Source: Hyphomicrobiales bacterium (GTDB taxonomy: Bacteria; Pseudomonadota; Alphaproteobacteria; Rhizobiales; Rhizobiaceae). Taken from it: a DNA stretch of 64,000 nt. The first letter of the stretch is position 1; the number at the start of each line of letters is the position of its first letter. The stretch lies in NCBI GenBank assembly GCA_900471515.1, contig UCFC01000010.1, positions 310,001 to 374,000 of the forward strand, read 5' to 3'. Position numbers and translations under genes: made by a program. Positions 8,295 to 17,159 of this stretch are shown here, one piece after another. The notes below the pieces were generated by a model. It was not told the DNA's origin, searched no databases, and saw nothing but the letters and a program-made list of their open reading frames with translations.

Positions 8295-9728
8295 ATGAAC
8301 TACGCTTTGAAAGCCAGCGCGCTTGCGCTGACGCTCAGCCTCGCCACCGCCGCGTCGCCGGCCTGGGCAGACTTCTGGTCGGACGCCGGCGCCAAATTCA
8401 AGGGCGTGACCCTGCATGGCGTGACCGAAAGCACGCCGCCGTCCAATTACATCAAGGATGTGCTCGCGCCCGAATTCGAGAAGAAGACCGGCATCAAGGT
8501 CGAAATCGAGACGACGTCCTGGGATCAGATGTACGACAAGGCCATCAAGGACATGGAGGCCAAGACCGGCATCTACGACATGGTCTACATCGAGCAGGAC
8601 ATCATCTATTCATATCTGGCGCGCAATTTCCTGGTCGACATCACCCAGACGCTGAAGGATCAGCCGGATCTGAAGGCGCCGACCTACGATGACGCGAACT
8701 TCACCAGCTTCGCCGACTATTTCAAGGACGCCAAGGGAGATCTCTTCGGCGTGCCGATGGAAGCCTTCCTCAAGACCTACCTCTACCGCAAGGACCTCTT
8801 CGACGACCCGAAGATCAAGGAAGCCTTCAAGAAGGAAACCGGCAAGGACCTGAAGCCGGCGACCACGCATGAGGACTACACACAGATCGCCGAATTCTTC
8901 ACCAAATACGGAAAGGACAACGGTCTCGAGCTCTGGGGCACGACCGCTCAGGCCCATACGGGCCACGCCGCATCCTGGTACGAATATTTCGAATCCATCG
9001 CGCCGACCTTCGGCGTCTACAACTGGGGCATCGACGCCAGCAACAACTACGCGGCGACGGTCGAGCATGGCGGCGCCATGAACAGCGACAAGGCGAAGGC
9101 CGCGTTGAAATACTGGCTGCACCTGCGCGATATCGCGCCGCCGGAATCGACGCAATCGACCTGGACGGAAACGGCGACGACCTTCGCGGCAGGCCGCGTC
9201 GCCCAGGGATTGATCTACGGCGAGAACGCGGCCTGGATCGCCAGCGATCCTGCGCAGTCAAAGGTGGTCGACAAGGTGGGCTTCGCCCTGCCGCCGCTTG
9301 AACCGGGCGTTCTGGAGGATGCCAAGTCCGGAAAGGGCTATATCGGCTATTATGACGGCGGCGCCTTCGGCCTGCCGATTACATCCAAGAACAAGGAAGC
9401 CGCGCTGCTCTTCCTCGAATTCATGGGGCAGAACGACGTGCAGCCCGATTGGGCGATCGCCGCACCGCGCATCACCAACACGGCGACCTTCGACGATCCG
9501 AAGGTCAAGGCGATGGATGTCAAGCTCGGCGGCTTCTATACAATGCTGAAGGACCAGGGCAAGCTCTTCGCCGGCGCTCCCCCGTATCCGTTCCACGCCC
9601 AGCTGCGTGAAGCCACCCTGCCGATCTTCTTCGACATTCTGACCGGCAAGATCGCCCCCGACGAGGGCCTCGACCAGATGGCGGCCAAGACGGAAGAGGA
9701 GCTCACGTCGCTCGGCTATCGCAAATAA
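8295..9728 (+). CDS. CUT1 ABC transporter sugar/polyol-binding protein
   Basis: 477-residue periplasmic binding protein of the SBP_bac_1 (MalE-like) class. A clear signal peptide ends at SPAWA/DFW near residue 26. The mature part has the typical [24 protein letters not shown] opening and later IYGENAAW and [29 protein letters not shown] 8295 follows GGGAGGATTGAA; an upstream ATG at 8265 would destroy the signal sequence. It opens the rightward importer operon opposite the tagatose-type enzymes, so a hexitol such as galactitol or altritol is the likely ligand. Binding specificity is inferred from context only. Confidence 0.88.
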   Translation: MNYALKASALALTLSLATAASPAWADFWSDAGAKFKGVTLHGVTESTPPSNYIKDVLAPEFEKKTGIKVEIETTSWDQMYDKAIKDMEAKTGIYDMVYIEQDIIYSYLARNFLVDITQTLKDQPDLKAPTYDDANFTSFADYFKDAKGDLFGVPMEAFLKTYLYRKDLFDDPKIKEAFKKETGKDLKPATTHEDYTQIAEFFTKYGKDNGLELWGTTAQAHTGHAASWYEYFESIAPTFGVYNWGIDASNNYAATVEHGGAMNSDKAKAALKYWLHLRDIAPPESTQSTWTETATTFAAGRVAQGLIYGENAAWIASDPAQSKVVDKVGFALPPLEPGVLEDAKSGKGYIGYYDGGAFGLPITSKNKEAALLFLEFMGQNDVQPDWAIAAPRITNTATFDDPKVKAMDVKLGGFYTMLKDQGKLFAGAPPYPFHAQLREATLPIFFDILTGKIAPDEGLDQMAAKTEEELTSLGYRK

Positions 9729-9747
9729 GTCATCCTCCCCACCTTGG

Positions 9748-9772
9748 CGGGTCGTCTTCGCTTGGCGACCCG
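9748..9772 (+). terminator. Intercistronic hairpin after the binding-protein gene
   Basis: CGGGTCG (9748-9754) pairs with CGACCCG (9766-9772) around an 11-base loop and is followed by TCTCTTTCC. It lies in the 96-base gap between the binding protein and the first permease, so it probably acts as a partial terminator or mRNA 3'-end stabiliser that keeps binding-protein levels above permease levels. Confidence 0.5.
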
Positions 9773-9824
9773 TCTCTTTCCTGGCTCGATAGGTCGCCCA
9801 ACGGGCACCAAAGAGGATGAAGCG

Positions 9825-10700
9825 ATGCATTCGCAAAAGTTTGGATGGCTGCTGCTGTCACCGACGATCCTGATCCTCGGGCTCTTCGGTATTTTTCCTT
9901 TCATCTATGTCGTCTGGGTTTCCTTTCATCAATGGAACCCCTTTGCCGCAAATCCGCTGATGGTCTTCAACTGGGCTTCGAACTACCGAAGTCTCGTCTT
10001 CGACAAACAGTTCCTCGCCTCGCTCGGCATCACCGTCGCCTTCGTCTTCTTTGCCGTCGTTTCAGAGCTCGTGCTTGGATATATGCTCGCTCAGGCACTG
10101 ATGAAGGACTTTCCGGGAAAGGCCTTCTTCCGCACCATCCACACTCTTCCGCTGATCATGGCGCCTATCATCGTCGGCTCGGTGTGGAAACTGATGACCA
10201 CACCGTCGATCGGCATCATCCCGTACCTGCTGCGAAGCTGGTTCGGCTATGATCTGAACATCGGTCAGAGCGCGCTCGCCGCCTTCACCATTACCGTCAT
10301 CATGGACGTCTGGCACTGGACGCCATTGGTCACGCTGTCCCTGATCGCCGCCCTGGTTTCGCTTCCGCCCGATCCCTTCGAACAGGCGCAGATCGATGGC
10401 GCCGGCAAGAGCCAGATCTTCTGGCATATCACGCTGCCACTGATCCGCCCTGCCCTGCTGGCAACGGTATTCATCAGGCTCATGGACGCGCTGCGCACGG
10501 TCGACGAGGTTCTGATGCTGACCGGCGGCGGTCCGGGGTCCTCAACGCGCTATATCGGCGTCCACATCTTCAGGGAAGTCTTCCCGAAAACGAACTACGG
10601 CTACGGTTCGGCGATCTCGGTCGTCGTGCTCTATCTCACCATCGTCGTCTGCTGGCTGCTCTATGTCGGCCTGATTGCTCCCCGCGCGAAGAGAGGCTGA
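9825..10700 (+). CDS. CUT1 ABC transporter permease 1 (MalF-type)
   Basis: 291-residue inner-membrane protein with about six hydrophobic helices. The first begins at residue 7 (FGWLLLSPTILILGLFGIFP). The cytoplasmic EAA loop that contacts the ATPase is visible as EQAQIDGAGKSQIFWHITLP, about 80 residues from the C-terminus. AGAGGATGAAGCG precedes ATG 9825; the in-frame reading back to 9744 has no ribosome site. Forms the membrane channel with the next gene. Confidence 0.9.
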   Translation: MHSQKFGWLLLSPTILILGLFGIFPFIYVVWVSFHQWNPFAANPLMVFNWASNYRSLVFDKQFLASLGITVAFVFFAVVSELVLGYMLAQALMKDFPGKAFFRTIHTLPLIMAPIIVGSVWKLMTTPSIGIIPYLLRSWFGYDLNIGQSALAAFTITVIMDVWHWTPLVTLSLIAALVSLPPDPFEQAQIDGAGKSQIFWHITLPLIRPALLATVFIRLMDALRTVDEVLMLTGGGPGSSTRYIGVHIFREVFPKTNYGYGSAISVVVLYLTIVVCWLLYVGLIAPRAKRG

Positions 10701-10704
10701 TGCC

Positions 10705-11541
10705 ATGAAGAGACAGAACCCCTGGCTTTCGGTTCTCCTGTGGACGCTGATCAGCTTTGCGACCCTTTTCCCGATCTACTGGCTCTTCGTCATCTCGGTG
10801 AAGCAGCCCTTCGATCTGTTCTCTACGCCTGATGTCGTCCTGCGGAGCTTCTTCTGGAAGAATTACCAGGACGTGCTGACGAACGAGACCCTGCGGCGAT
10901 ACATGATCAACTCGCTCGTCATCTCGTCCGGCAACGCGGTCCTGGTCACGACACTCGGCTTCCTGGCCTGTTACGCGCTGTCGCGCTTCGACCTCGCCGG
11001 CAAGGAAAGCATCTTCTTCTGGACGATCACCAACCGCATGGCGCCGCCGGCGGTCTTCCTGCTGCCGCTCTTCCTGCTTTTGACCCAGGTCTACAAGATC
11101 GGCGACTTCTCACTCGCGGATTCCAGGCTCGGCATGATCCTGGTCTACTGCTCGTTCAACCTTCCCTTCGCCATCTGGACGCTGCGACCGACGGTAGAGG
11201 GCATTCCGAAGGAACTGGACGAGGCGGCCTATGTGGATGGCGCAAGTCCCTGGATGGTCCTCTACGACATCGTCTTCCCCCTGGCGCGACCGGGCCTTGC
11301 GGTGACGCTCATCCTCACCTGGGTCTTCGCGTGGAACGAATATCTGCTTGCCGCCACGCTGACCAATTTCAACGCCCGAACGCTTACAACCGGCCTGTCG
11401 GAATATGTGACGACGACTGGCACGGCCTGGGGCATCATGGCGGCGATCTCCATGCTGACTTTGATCCCGGCGCTCATCGTCTTCTCGGTCGTGCAGCGTC
11501 ACATCGTTGCCGGTCTGACCTTCGGCGCAGTGAAAGGATAG
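10705..11541 (+). CDS. CUT1 ABC transporter permease 2 (MalG-type)
   Basis: 278-residue inner-membrane permease. Helices include LSVLLWTLISFATLFPIYWL near the N-terminus. The EAA loop reads DEAAYVDGASPWMVLYDIVFP, and the protein ends in the usual VAGLTFGAVKG. ATG 10705 is four bases after the stop of permease 1, with GAGAGGCTGATGCC in front, so translation is tightly linked. Partner of permease 1 and the ATPase encoded at 11814. Confidence 0.9.
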   Translation: MKRQNPWLSVLLWTLISFATLFPIYWLFVISVKQPFDLFSTPDVVLRSFFWKNYQDVLTNETLRRYMINSLVISSGNAVLVTTLGFLACYALSRFDLAGKESIFFWTITNRMAPPAVFLLPLFLLLTQVYKIGDFSLADSRLGMILVYCSFNLPFAIWTLRPTVEGIPKELDEAAYVDGASPWMVLYDIVFPLARPGLAVTLILTWVFAWNEYLLAATLTNFNARTLTTGLSEYVTTTGTAWGIMAAISMLTLIPALIVFSVVQRHIVAGLTFGAVKG

Positions 11542-11545
11542 CAAG

Positions 11546-11752
11546 ATGGCTTCGGATTCTGAAAACAACGAAAAGCAGCCGGGCTTCCTGCCGATCGAGA
11601 CCAACTGGTTCGACCGGCTGTTCATCTCGGTCGTCATCTGGGTCGCGCTGTCCCTGCTCTGGATGCGGTTCATCGAACCGTTCGGGCTTTCGGTGTGGTT
11701 TGCGGTGGCAATCTCCGCCGCGCTTGGCGCCTACATTATCTGGAAAGGGTGA
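11546..11752 (+). CDS. Small two-helix membrane protein of the importer operon
   Basis: 68 residues. A charged N-terminus (about 1-20) is followed by two hydrophobic segments, roughly 25-43 (LFISVVIWVALSLLWMRFI) and 48-66 (LSVWFAVAISAALGAYIIW), ending in WKG. AAAGGATAGCAAG precedes the ATG, and the gene sits four bases after permease 2 and inside the operon, so it is very likely real. It resembles in position the small GlpU-like proteins of rhizobial glycerol ABC operons. An accessory or assembly role in the transporter is a guess. Confidence 0.75.
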   Translation: MASDSENNEKQPGFLPIETNWFDRLFISVVIWVALSLLWMRFIEPFGLSVWFAVAISAALGAYIIWKG

Positions 11753-11756
11753 ACCG

Positions 11757-11801
11757 ATGGTCTTTTTGAACAAAATCAAGACGCAAGCCGTGCTGGACTA
11801 G
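11757..11801 (+). CDS. Possible 14-residue micropeptide before the ATPase gene
   Basis: A 14-codon frame encoding MVFLNKIKTQAVLD starts four bases after the stop of the small membrane protein and ends in TAG. That stop abuts the GGGAGA ribosome site of the downstream TTG-initiated ATPase gene. It may only serve to keep ribosomes moving to a weak start codon. There is no independent evidence that the peptide matters. Confidence 0.3.
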   Translation: MVFLNKIKTQAVLD

Positions 11802-11813
11802 GGAGAAACGACA

Positions 11814-12875
11814 TTGGCAAATGTACAGGTCAGCGACGTCACCAAGAGATATGGCGCTCTTCAGGTCATGCACGGCGTCAGCGTCGATATCGAGGATGGC
11901 GAATTCGTCGTTCTGGTCGGCCCTTCCGGCTGCGGCAAGTCCACGCTGCTGCGCATGATCGCCGGTCTCGAGACCGTCAGCAGCGGCGACATCAGGATCG
12001 GCGGGCGCGACGTCACCAACGCTCCGCCGAAGGAACGCGACATCGCCATGGTCTTCCAGAGCTACGCGCTCTATCCGCACAAGACGGTCGCCGAAAATAT
12101 GGGCTTTCCGCTGAAGATGGCCAAACGGCCGAAGTCGGAGATCGACGAGAAGGTCGGAAAGGCCGCCGCAATCCTCGATCTGACGCGGTATCTCGACCGC
12201 TATCCGAAACAGCTGTCGGGCGGGCAGCGGCAGCGCGTCGCCATGGGCCGGGCGATCGTGCGCGACCCGCAGGTCTTCCTTTTCGACGAGCCGCTGTCCA
12301 ACCTCGATGCCAAACTTCGCGTCACCATGCGTGTCGAGATCAAGGAGTTGCACCAGCGGCTGAAAACGACCACAATCTATGTCACGCATGACCAGATCGA
12401 AGCCATGACGATGGCGAACAAGATCGTCGTCATGCGTGACGGACGGGTGGAACAGGTCGGCAAGCCCCTCGACCTCTACGACTTCCCGGCCAATCTCTTC
12501 GTCGCCGGCTTCATCGGCAGCCCGTCAATGAACTTCCTCCAGGGCAAGATCGCAACGCGGGACGGCAGGCAGGTCGTCGTCACCGATCAGGGCGTCGTCC
12601 TGCCGGTGGACCGCGTGAATGCCGAGGACGGCAAGGCGGTGACATACGGCATTCGGCCGGAACACATCACCATCGCCGAGGACGGCATTCCGGTTGAGGT
12701 GTCGGTCTATGAGCCGACGGGCTCCGAAACGTTGATCTTCGGCCGTGTCGGCGGCGTGCCGATCGACGCGCTTATCCGCGAGCGCATCGAAGTCACGCCC
12801 GGCAAGGTGCTGCATTTTCATATTGATCCCCGCCGCGTTCACATCTTTGATCAGGCAACGGGTCAACGATTGTAA
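11814..12875 (+). CDS. CUT1 ABC transporter ATPase (MalK/UgpC-type)
   Basis: 353-residue ATPase with Walker [10 protein letters not shown] near 38-46, Q-loop [11 protein letters not shown], signature [14 protein letters not shown], Walker [16 protein letters not shown] and switch His in THDQIEAMT. The C-terminal regulatory OB/MOP domain (about 240-353) has YGIRPEHI and the MalK-like FIGSPSMNF junction. Start is TTG at 11814, chosen because GGGAGAAACGACA lies directly before it and [13 protein letters not shown] aligns with the family start; no in-frame ATG is available nearby. Energises the two permeases above. Confidence 0.92.
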   Translation: MANVQVSDVTKRYGALQVMHGVSVDIEDGEFVVLVGPSGCGKSTLLRMIAGLETVSSGDIRIGGRDVTNAPPKERDIAMVFQSYALYPHKTVAENMGFPLKMAKRPKSEIDEKVGKAAAILDLTRYLDRYPKQLSGGQRQRVAMGRAIVRDPQVFLFDEPLSNLDAKLRVTMRVEIKELHQRLKTTTIYVTHDQIEAMTMANKIVVMRDGRVEQVGKPLDLYDFPANLFVAGFIGSPSMNFLQGKIATRDGRQVVVTDQGVVLPVDRVNAEDGKAVTYGIRPEHITIAEDGIPVEVSVYEPTGSETLIFGRVGGVPIDALIRERIEVTPGKVLHFHIDPRRVHIFDQATGQRL

Positions 12876-12887
12876 GGTGAGGAACAG

Positions 12888-13613
12888 ATGGATTTCCAAG
12901 GCAAGAAAGTAATCGTCACCGGTGCCGGCAAGGGCATCGGTCGCGTCGTCGCAGAAACATTGGTCAGGCGGGGCGCTGACGTCGCGGCATTGACGAGAAG
13001 TGCCGATGATGTCGTATCGCTCCGCGAGGAACTGGGCTGCCAGGCCGTTCAGGTCGACCTTGCCGATGCGAAGGCGACGCGGGAGGCTGCACGCGCCGTG
13101 CTCCCGGCCGATTTTCTGATCAATTGCGCGGGGACCACCGAACTGCAGTCCTTTCTCGACACCACCGTCGAGGCCTTCGATCATCTGATCGCCGTCAACA
13201 CGCGCGCGCCGATGATCGTCGCCCAGGAATATGCGCGCTCGTTGATCGAGGCCGGCCGTCACGGCGCCATCGTCAATGTCTCCTCCGTCGCCGCCTTCGT
13301 CGGCATCCCCGACCATGCGGCCTATTGCGCTTCAAAGGGCGGTCTGGACGGGTTGACGCGGGTCATGGCCAAGGAGCTGGCGCCACAGGGCATTCGCGTG
13401 AACGGGGTGCACCCGACGGTCACGCTGACGCCGATGGCGATCAAGGCCTGGAGCGATCCGGAAAAGGCCGCCGGCATGCTGAAGCGCATTCCCGTCGGGC
13501 GGTTCGCAGAGTCTCAGGACGTTGCGGAGGTGATCCTGTTCCTGCTCTCGGACGAAGCCGCGATGGTCAACGGCATTTCGATGCCGGTTGACGGCGGCTA
13601 CATGATCGCGTGA
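12888..13613 (+). CDS. SDR, L-xylulose reductase/xylitol dehydrogenase-like
   Basis: 241-residue SDR with TGAGKGIG at 11-18, INCAG, SSVAAF and the catalytic YCASKGGL. It follows dicarbonyl/L-xylulose reductase (DCXR) in IVNVSSVAAF, VHPTVTLTPM and SDPEKAAGMLKRIPVGRFAE. A polyol-ketose interconversion is expected. It is the last gene of the rightward importer operon, 12 bases after the ATPase, making a third SDR in the polyol unit. Which polyol it handles cannot be told from sequence. Confidence 0.84.
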   Translation: MDFQGKKVIVTGAGKGIGRVVAETLVRRGADVAALTRSADDVVSLREELGCQAVQVDLADAKATREAARAVLPADFLINCAGTTELQSFLDTTVEAFDHLIAVNTRAPMIVAQEYARSLIEAGRHGAIVNVSSVAAFVGIPDHAAYCASKGGLDGLTRVMAKELAPQGIRVNGVHPTVTLTPMAIKAWSDPEKAAGMLKRIPVGRFAESQDVAEVILFLLSDEAAMVNGISMPVDGGYMIA

Positions 13614-13659
13614 GGCTTCGCATGACCTGGCCGGACAGATCTTGCCCGGTCAGGCCTCA
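13611..13659. terminator. Nested hairpin between convergent genes
   Basis: TGAGGC (13611-13616) pairs with GCCTCA (13654-13659), and inside it TGACC (13623-13627) pairs with GGTCA (13648-13652). The structure spans the whole gap between the SDR and the convergent dehydratase and touches both stop codons, so it could stop transcription from either side. It lacks a long T-run. Confidence 0.4.
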
Positions 13660-15393
13660 AGCCTTGGCGGGCATTTTCATCACCCTGGCCTCGGCTGCGT
13701 CCTGCGCATCCGGCAGCATGAAATCCAGGTCGCAGCCGTTTTCGGCCTGCATTACATGCCGATTGTAAAGCCCGAGCCAGCCGCGGGTTTCGGCGGCCGG
13801 TGCAGGCGTCGGCAAACGTCTGGCAAGTTCTGCCTCCTCGACCAGCAGTTCCAGCCGGCGCTCCCGGACGCTCATACGGATCATATCACCGTTGCGCACC
13901 AGCGCCAGCGGTCCCCCGGCTGCCGATTCCGGCGAGACGTGCAGCACGATCGTGCCATAGGCCGTACCGCTCATGCGCGCGTCGGAAATGCGCAGCATGT
14001 CCTTCACACCCTTGCGGGCAAGTTTGGACGGAATCGGCAGATAGCCCGATTCCGGCATGCCCGATGCCTTCGGCCCGGCATTCTTCAACACCAGAATATC
14101 GTCCTCCGTGACATCGAGATCGGGATCGTCGATGCGGTCGGAAAGATCCTTCAGCCCTTCGAACACGACCGCGCGGCCGGTCTTTTCGAACAGTCGCTCG
14201 TCGGCTGCCGCACGTTTCAGGATCGCGCCCTTCGGCGCCAGGTTGCCGAAGAGGGCAACAAGCCCGCCATCGGCGCGGATCGGCGTTTCGACCGGCCGGA
14301 TGACCCTGCCGTCGATCCAGCTGTCGTCAGGCGGCACGAGGTCGGCCAGCGCCTCGCCCGTCACCGTGCGGGCCGCAAGGTCGAGATGGTCGCCAAGCCG
14401 CCGCAACAGCGCGCCGACGCCGCCGGCATAGAAGAAGTCCTCCATATAGGCGTCACCGGTGGGCTTGAGATCGACAAGCACGGGTGTGGCGTCCGACATG
14501 GCGTTGAGCTTGTCGAGATCGACCTTGAGGCCGAGCCGGCCGGCGATGGCCGCCAGATGGATGATGGCATTGGTGGAACCGCTGATGGCAAGCAGCGTCT
14601 TCAGCGCGTTGTCGATCGTCGCCTGCGTCACCGTCTCCTTGAACGTGCGGCCGGAAGCGATGAGACCCATGGCCGCCGTGCCCGTGGCTTCGGCGGCACG
14701 GAGGCGATCGGCATGGACGGCGGGAATGGCAGCCGTTCCCGGCAGCATCAGACCCATGACCTCGAGCATGATCGCCATGCTGGAGGCCGTGCCCATGACG
14801 GCGCAGGTGCCGGCCGTGGTCGCCAGCGAACCCTCGACCTGATCGATCTGCTTGTCTTCCAGCTCCCCGGCGCGATAGCGTGCCCAGAAACGGCGGCAAT
14901 CGGTGCAGGCGCCAAGGCGCTCGCCCTGATAGCGCGACGTCATCATCGGCCCGGTCGCAAGCACGATTGCCGGCTTGTTGGCCGAGGCGGCCCCCATGAC
15001 GAGCGCCGGAAGCGTCTTGTCGCACCCGCCAACGAGTACGACGGCATCCATCGGCTGGGCGCGGACCATTTCCTCCACGTCCATCGCCATCAGGTTGCGG
15101 AAAACCATGCTGGTCGGGTTCAGAAAGACCTCACCGAGCGAGGTGACGGGGAAATCGAGCGGCAGGCCGCCCGCGGCGAGAACCCCGCGCTTGACGGCTT
15201 CCACCAGCTCCGGCACGCCGCGATGGCAATTGTTGAAGCCGCTTGCCGTCCAGGTAATACCGACGACAGGCTTTTCCAGCATCTTGCGGGAATAGCCCAT
15301 GGAGGATGCGAAGGAGCGGCGCAGATAGGCGGCGAAGCGCGGATCGCCGTAGTTCGTCAGGCCGTTGGCAATGCCTTTTCCGGTCTTGGTCAT
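13657..15393 (-). CDS. IlvD/Edd-family sugar-acid dehydratase, copy 1
   Basis: 578-residue Fe-S dehydratase that would turn an aldonate into a 2-keto-3-deoxy acid. The three cluster cysteines are C56 (GFNNCHRG), C124 (GGCDKTLPA) and C197 (GTCAVMGTASS). The conserved C-terminal RISDARMSGTAYGTIVLH is intact. It belongs with pentonate/hexonate dehydratases rather than IlvD proper, and the sugar-acid setting agrees. Start ATG 15393 fits an MTKTGKG N-terminus; the longer reading to 15567 overlaps copy 2. Last gene of the leftward ALDH-dehydratase-dehydratase operon, 13 bases after copy 2. Confidence 0.87.
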   Translation of the reverse strand: MTKTGKGIANGLTNYGDPRFAAYLRRSFASSMGYSRKMLEKPVVGITWTASGFNNCHRGVPELVEAVKRGVLAAGGLPLDFPVTSLGEVFLNPTSMVFRNLMAMDVEEMVRAQPMDAVVLVGGCDKTLPALVMGAASANKPAIVLATGPMMTSRYQGERLGACTDCRRFWARYRAGELEDKQIDQVEGSLATTAGTCAVMGTASSMAIMLEVMGLMLPGTAAIPAVHADRLRAAEATGTAAMGLIASGRTFKETVTQATIDNALKTLLAISGSTNAIIHLAAIAGRLGLKVDLDKLNAMSDATPVLVDLKPTGDAYMEDFFYAGGVGALLRRLGDHLDLAARTVTGEALADLVPPDDSWIDGRVIRPVETPIRADGGLVALFGNLAPKGAILKRAAADERLFEKTGRAVVFEGLKDLSDRIDDPDLDVTEDDILVLKNAGPKASGMPESGYLPIPSKLARKGVKDMLRISDARMSGTAYGTIVLHVSPESAAGGPLALVRNGDMIRMSVRERRLELLVEEAELARRLPTPAPAAETRGWLGLYNRHVMQAENGCDLDFMLPDAQDAAEARVMKMPAKA

Positions 15394-15406
15394 GCGGGCC
15401 GGCCTT

Positions 15407-17149
15407 TCAGGAGAAACGTGCTTCAGGGTCCGGCGTATCGCCAGGCTTGGCCAGAAAATCGAGGTCGCAGCCCTCATCCGCCTGCAGCACATGCTGGGAG
15501 AAGAGCGCACCGTAACCCCGCTCGTAATGCGGTGGCGGCGGGACCCATTCGGCGCGGCGACGGGCAAATTCTTCCTCGGAGATCAGCAGATCAAGGCTGC
15601 GCCCCTCTGTGTCCAGGCTGATGAGATCGCCGGTCTTGACCAGCGCCAGAGGGCCGCCAACGCGGCTTTCCGGACAGACATGCAGGATGCAGGTGCCATA
15701 GCTCGTGCCGCTCATGCGCGCGTCGGAGAGGCGCACCATGTCACGCACGCCCTGTTCGAGCAATTTCTTGGGGATCGGCAGCATGCCCCATTCCGGCATG
15801 CCCGGCGCGCCGGTCGGCCCGGCATCCTGCAGCACGAGGATGCTATCGGGTGTCACGTCGAGATCGGGATTGTCGATCTGTGCGAGCATCTCCTTGAAGT
15901 TCTTGAAGACGATTGCCGGACCGGTGTGCTGCAGGAGGTTCGGGCTTGCCGCAGCGCGCTTCAGCACAGCGCCGCGCGGCGCAAGATTGCCCTTGAGCAC
16001 CACAAGCCCGCCGGCCGCATAGACCGGATTGGACAGCGGCCGGATGACCTCGTCATCGTAGGGTGCCGCCCCCTCGATCTCCTCTCCGAGCGTACGACCC
16101 GTCACGGTCATGCAGGAAAGATCGAGATGATCCCTGATGACGGAGAGCAGCGCGCGAAGCCCGCCGGAATAATAGAAGTCTTCCATCAGGTATTTGCCCG
16201 ACGGCTGCAGATTGCAGATGACGGGCACGGCCTCGGCCGCCGCGGAAAAGTCATCGAGCGACAGGTCGATATTCAGGCGCCTTGCCATCGCGATCAGATG
16301 AATCAGCGAATTGGTGGAGCCCGACAGCGCCATGTCGGTGACGATAGCATTGAGGAAGCTTGCCCGCGTGACGACGTCGCGCGGACGCAGGTCTTCCCAG
16401 ACCATCTCGACGATGCGCCGGCCGGCCGTGCTCGCCATCTGCGAATGCGTGGAATCGACGGCCGGAATGGAGCTTGCGCCCGGCAGCGTCATGCCGAGAA
16501 CATCGGCAAGCGAGGTCATGGTGGAAGCCGTGCCCATCGTGTTGCAGGTGCCGGGCGAACGTGCCGTGCCTTCGCCGAAGGCCCGCCAGGTCTTCTCGTC
16601 GATCTTGCCGGCGCGGAAATCGGCAAGTGCTGCCCAGGTGCTGGAGCCCGTGCCGAGATTGCGACGGCCACGGAAATGGCCGCTCAGCATCGCGCCCGCC
16701 GGCACGAAGATCGCCGGAATGTTCATGCTGGCCGCGCCCATCAGCAGGGCCGGCGTGGTCTTGTCGCAGCCGCCCATCAATACGGCGCCGTCGATCGGAT
16801 GCGAGCGGAGGATTTCCTCAGTGTCCATGGCGAGCAGATTGCGATAGATCAGCGTGCTCGGGCGCACATAGGTCTCGCCGACGCTAAGCGCCGGCAGTTC
16901 CACCGGAAAGCCGCCGGCCTGCCAGATGCCGCGCTTCACTTCCTCGACGCGCTGCGGGAAATGCGTGTGGCAGGAATTGAGATCGGACCAGGTATTGAGG
17001 ATGCCGATGACGGGCTTGCCCTGAAAATCCTCGCTCGTATAGCCCATCTGTTTGGTGCGGTAGGACTTGTGGTTGCCGGGCTGGCCGCTTGCGCCGAACC
17101 AGCGCTGGCTGCGCAGATCCGCAAGGGCAATCTTCTTGTCTTTTGTCAT
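15407..17149 (-). CDS. IlvD/Edd-family sugar-acid dehydratase, copy 2 (arabinonate/xylonate-dehydratase-like)
   Basis: 580-residue Fe-S dehydratase. Cluster cysteines are C60 (NTWSDLNSCHTH), C128 (GGCDKTTPA) and C202 (GTCNTMGTAST). LRSQRWFG at the N-terminus, QMGY and PVIGILNTWSD are typical of the L-arabinonate/D-xylonate dehydratase group studied from Rhizobium leguminosarum. C-terminal RLSDARMSGTSYGTCILH is intact. ATG 17149 is 10 bases after the upstream ALDH stop. It differs clearly from copy 1, so the pair is not a recent duplication and may act on two epimeric acids or as a heteromer. Confidence 0.88.
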   Translation of the reverse strand: MTKDKKIALADLRSQRWFGASGQPGNHKSYRTKQMGYTSEDFQGKPVIGILNTWSDLNSCHTHFPQRVEEVKRGIWQAGGFPVELPALSVGETYVRPSTLIYRNLLAMDTEEILRSHPIDGAVLMGGCDKTTPALLMGAASMNIPAIFVPAGAMLSGHFRGRRNLGTGSSTWAALADFRAGKIDEKTWRAFGEGTARSPGTCNTMGTASTMTSLADVLGMTLPGASSIPAVDSTHSQMASTAGRRIVEMVWEDLRPRDVVTRASFLNAIVTDMALSGSTNSLIHLIAMARRLNIDLSLDDFSAAAEAVPVICNLQPSGKYLMEDFYYSGGLRALLSVIRDHLDLSCMTVTGRTLGEEIEGAAPYDDEVIRPLSNPVYAAGGLVVLKGNLAPRGAVLKRAAASPNLLQHTGPAIVFKNFKEMLAQIDNPDLDVTPDSILVLQDAGPTGAPGMPEWGMLPIPKKLLEQGVRDMVRLSDARMSGTSYGTCILHVCPESRVGGPLALVKTGDLISLDTEGRSLDLLISEEEFARRRAEWVPPPPHYERGYGALFSQHVLQADEGCDLDFLAKPGDTPDPEARFS

Positions 17150-17159
17150 CGGCTTGCCT

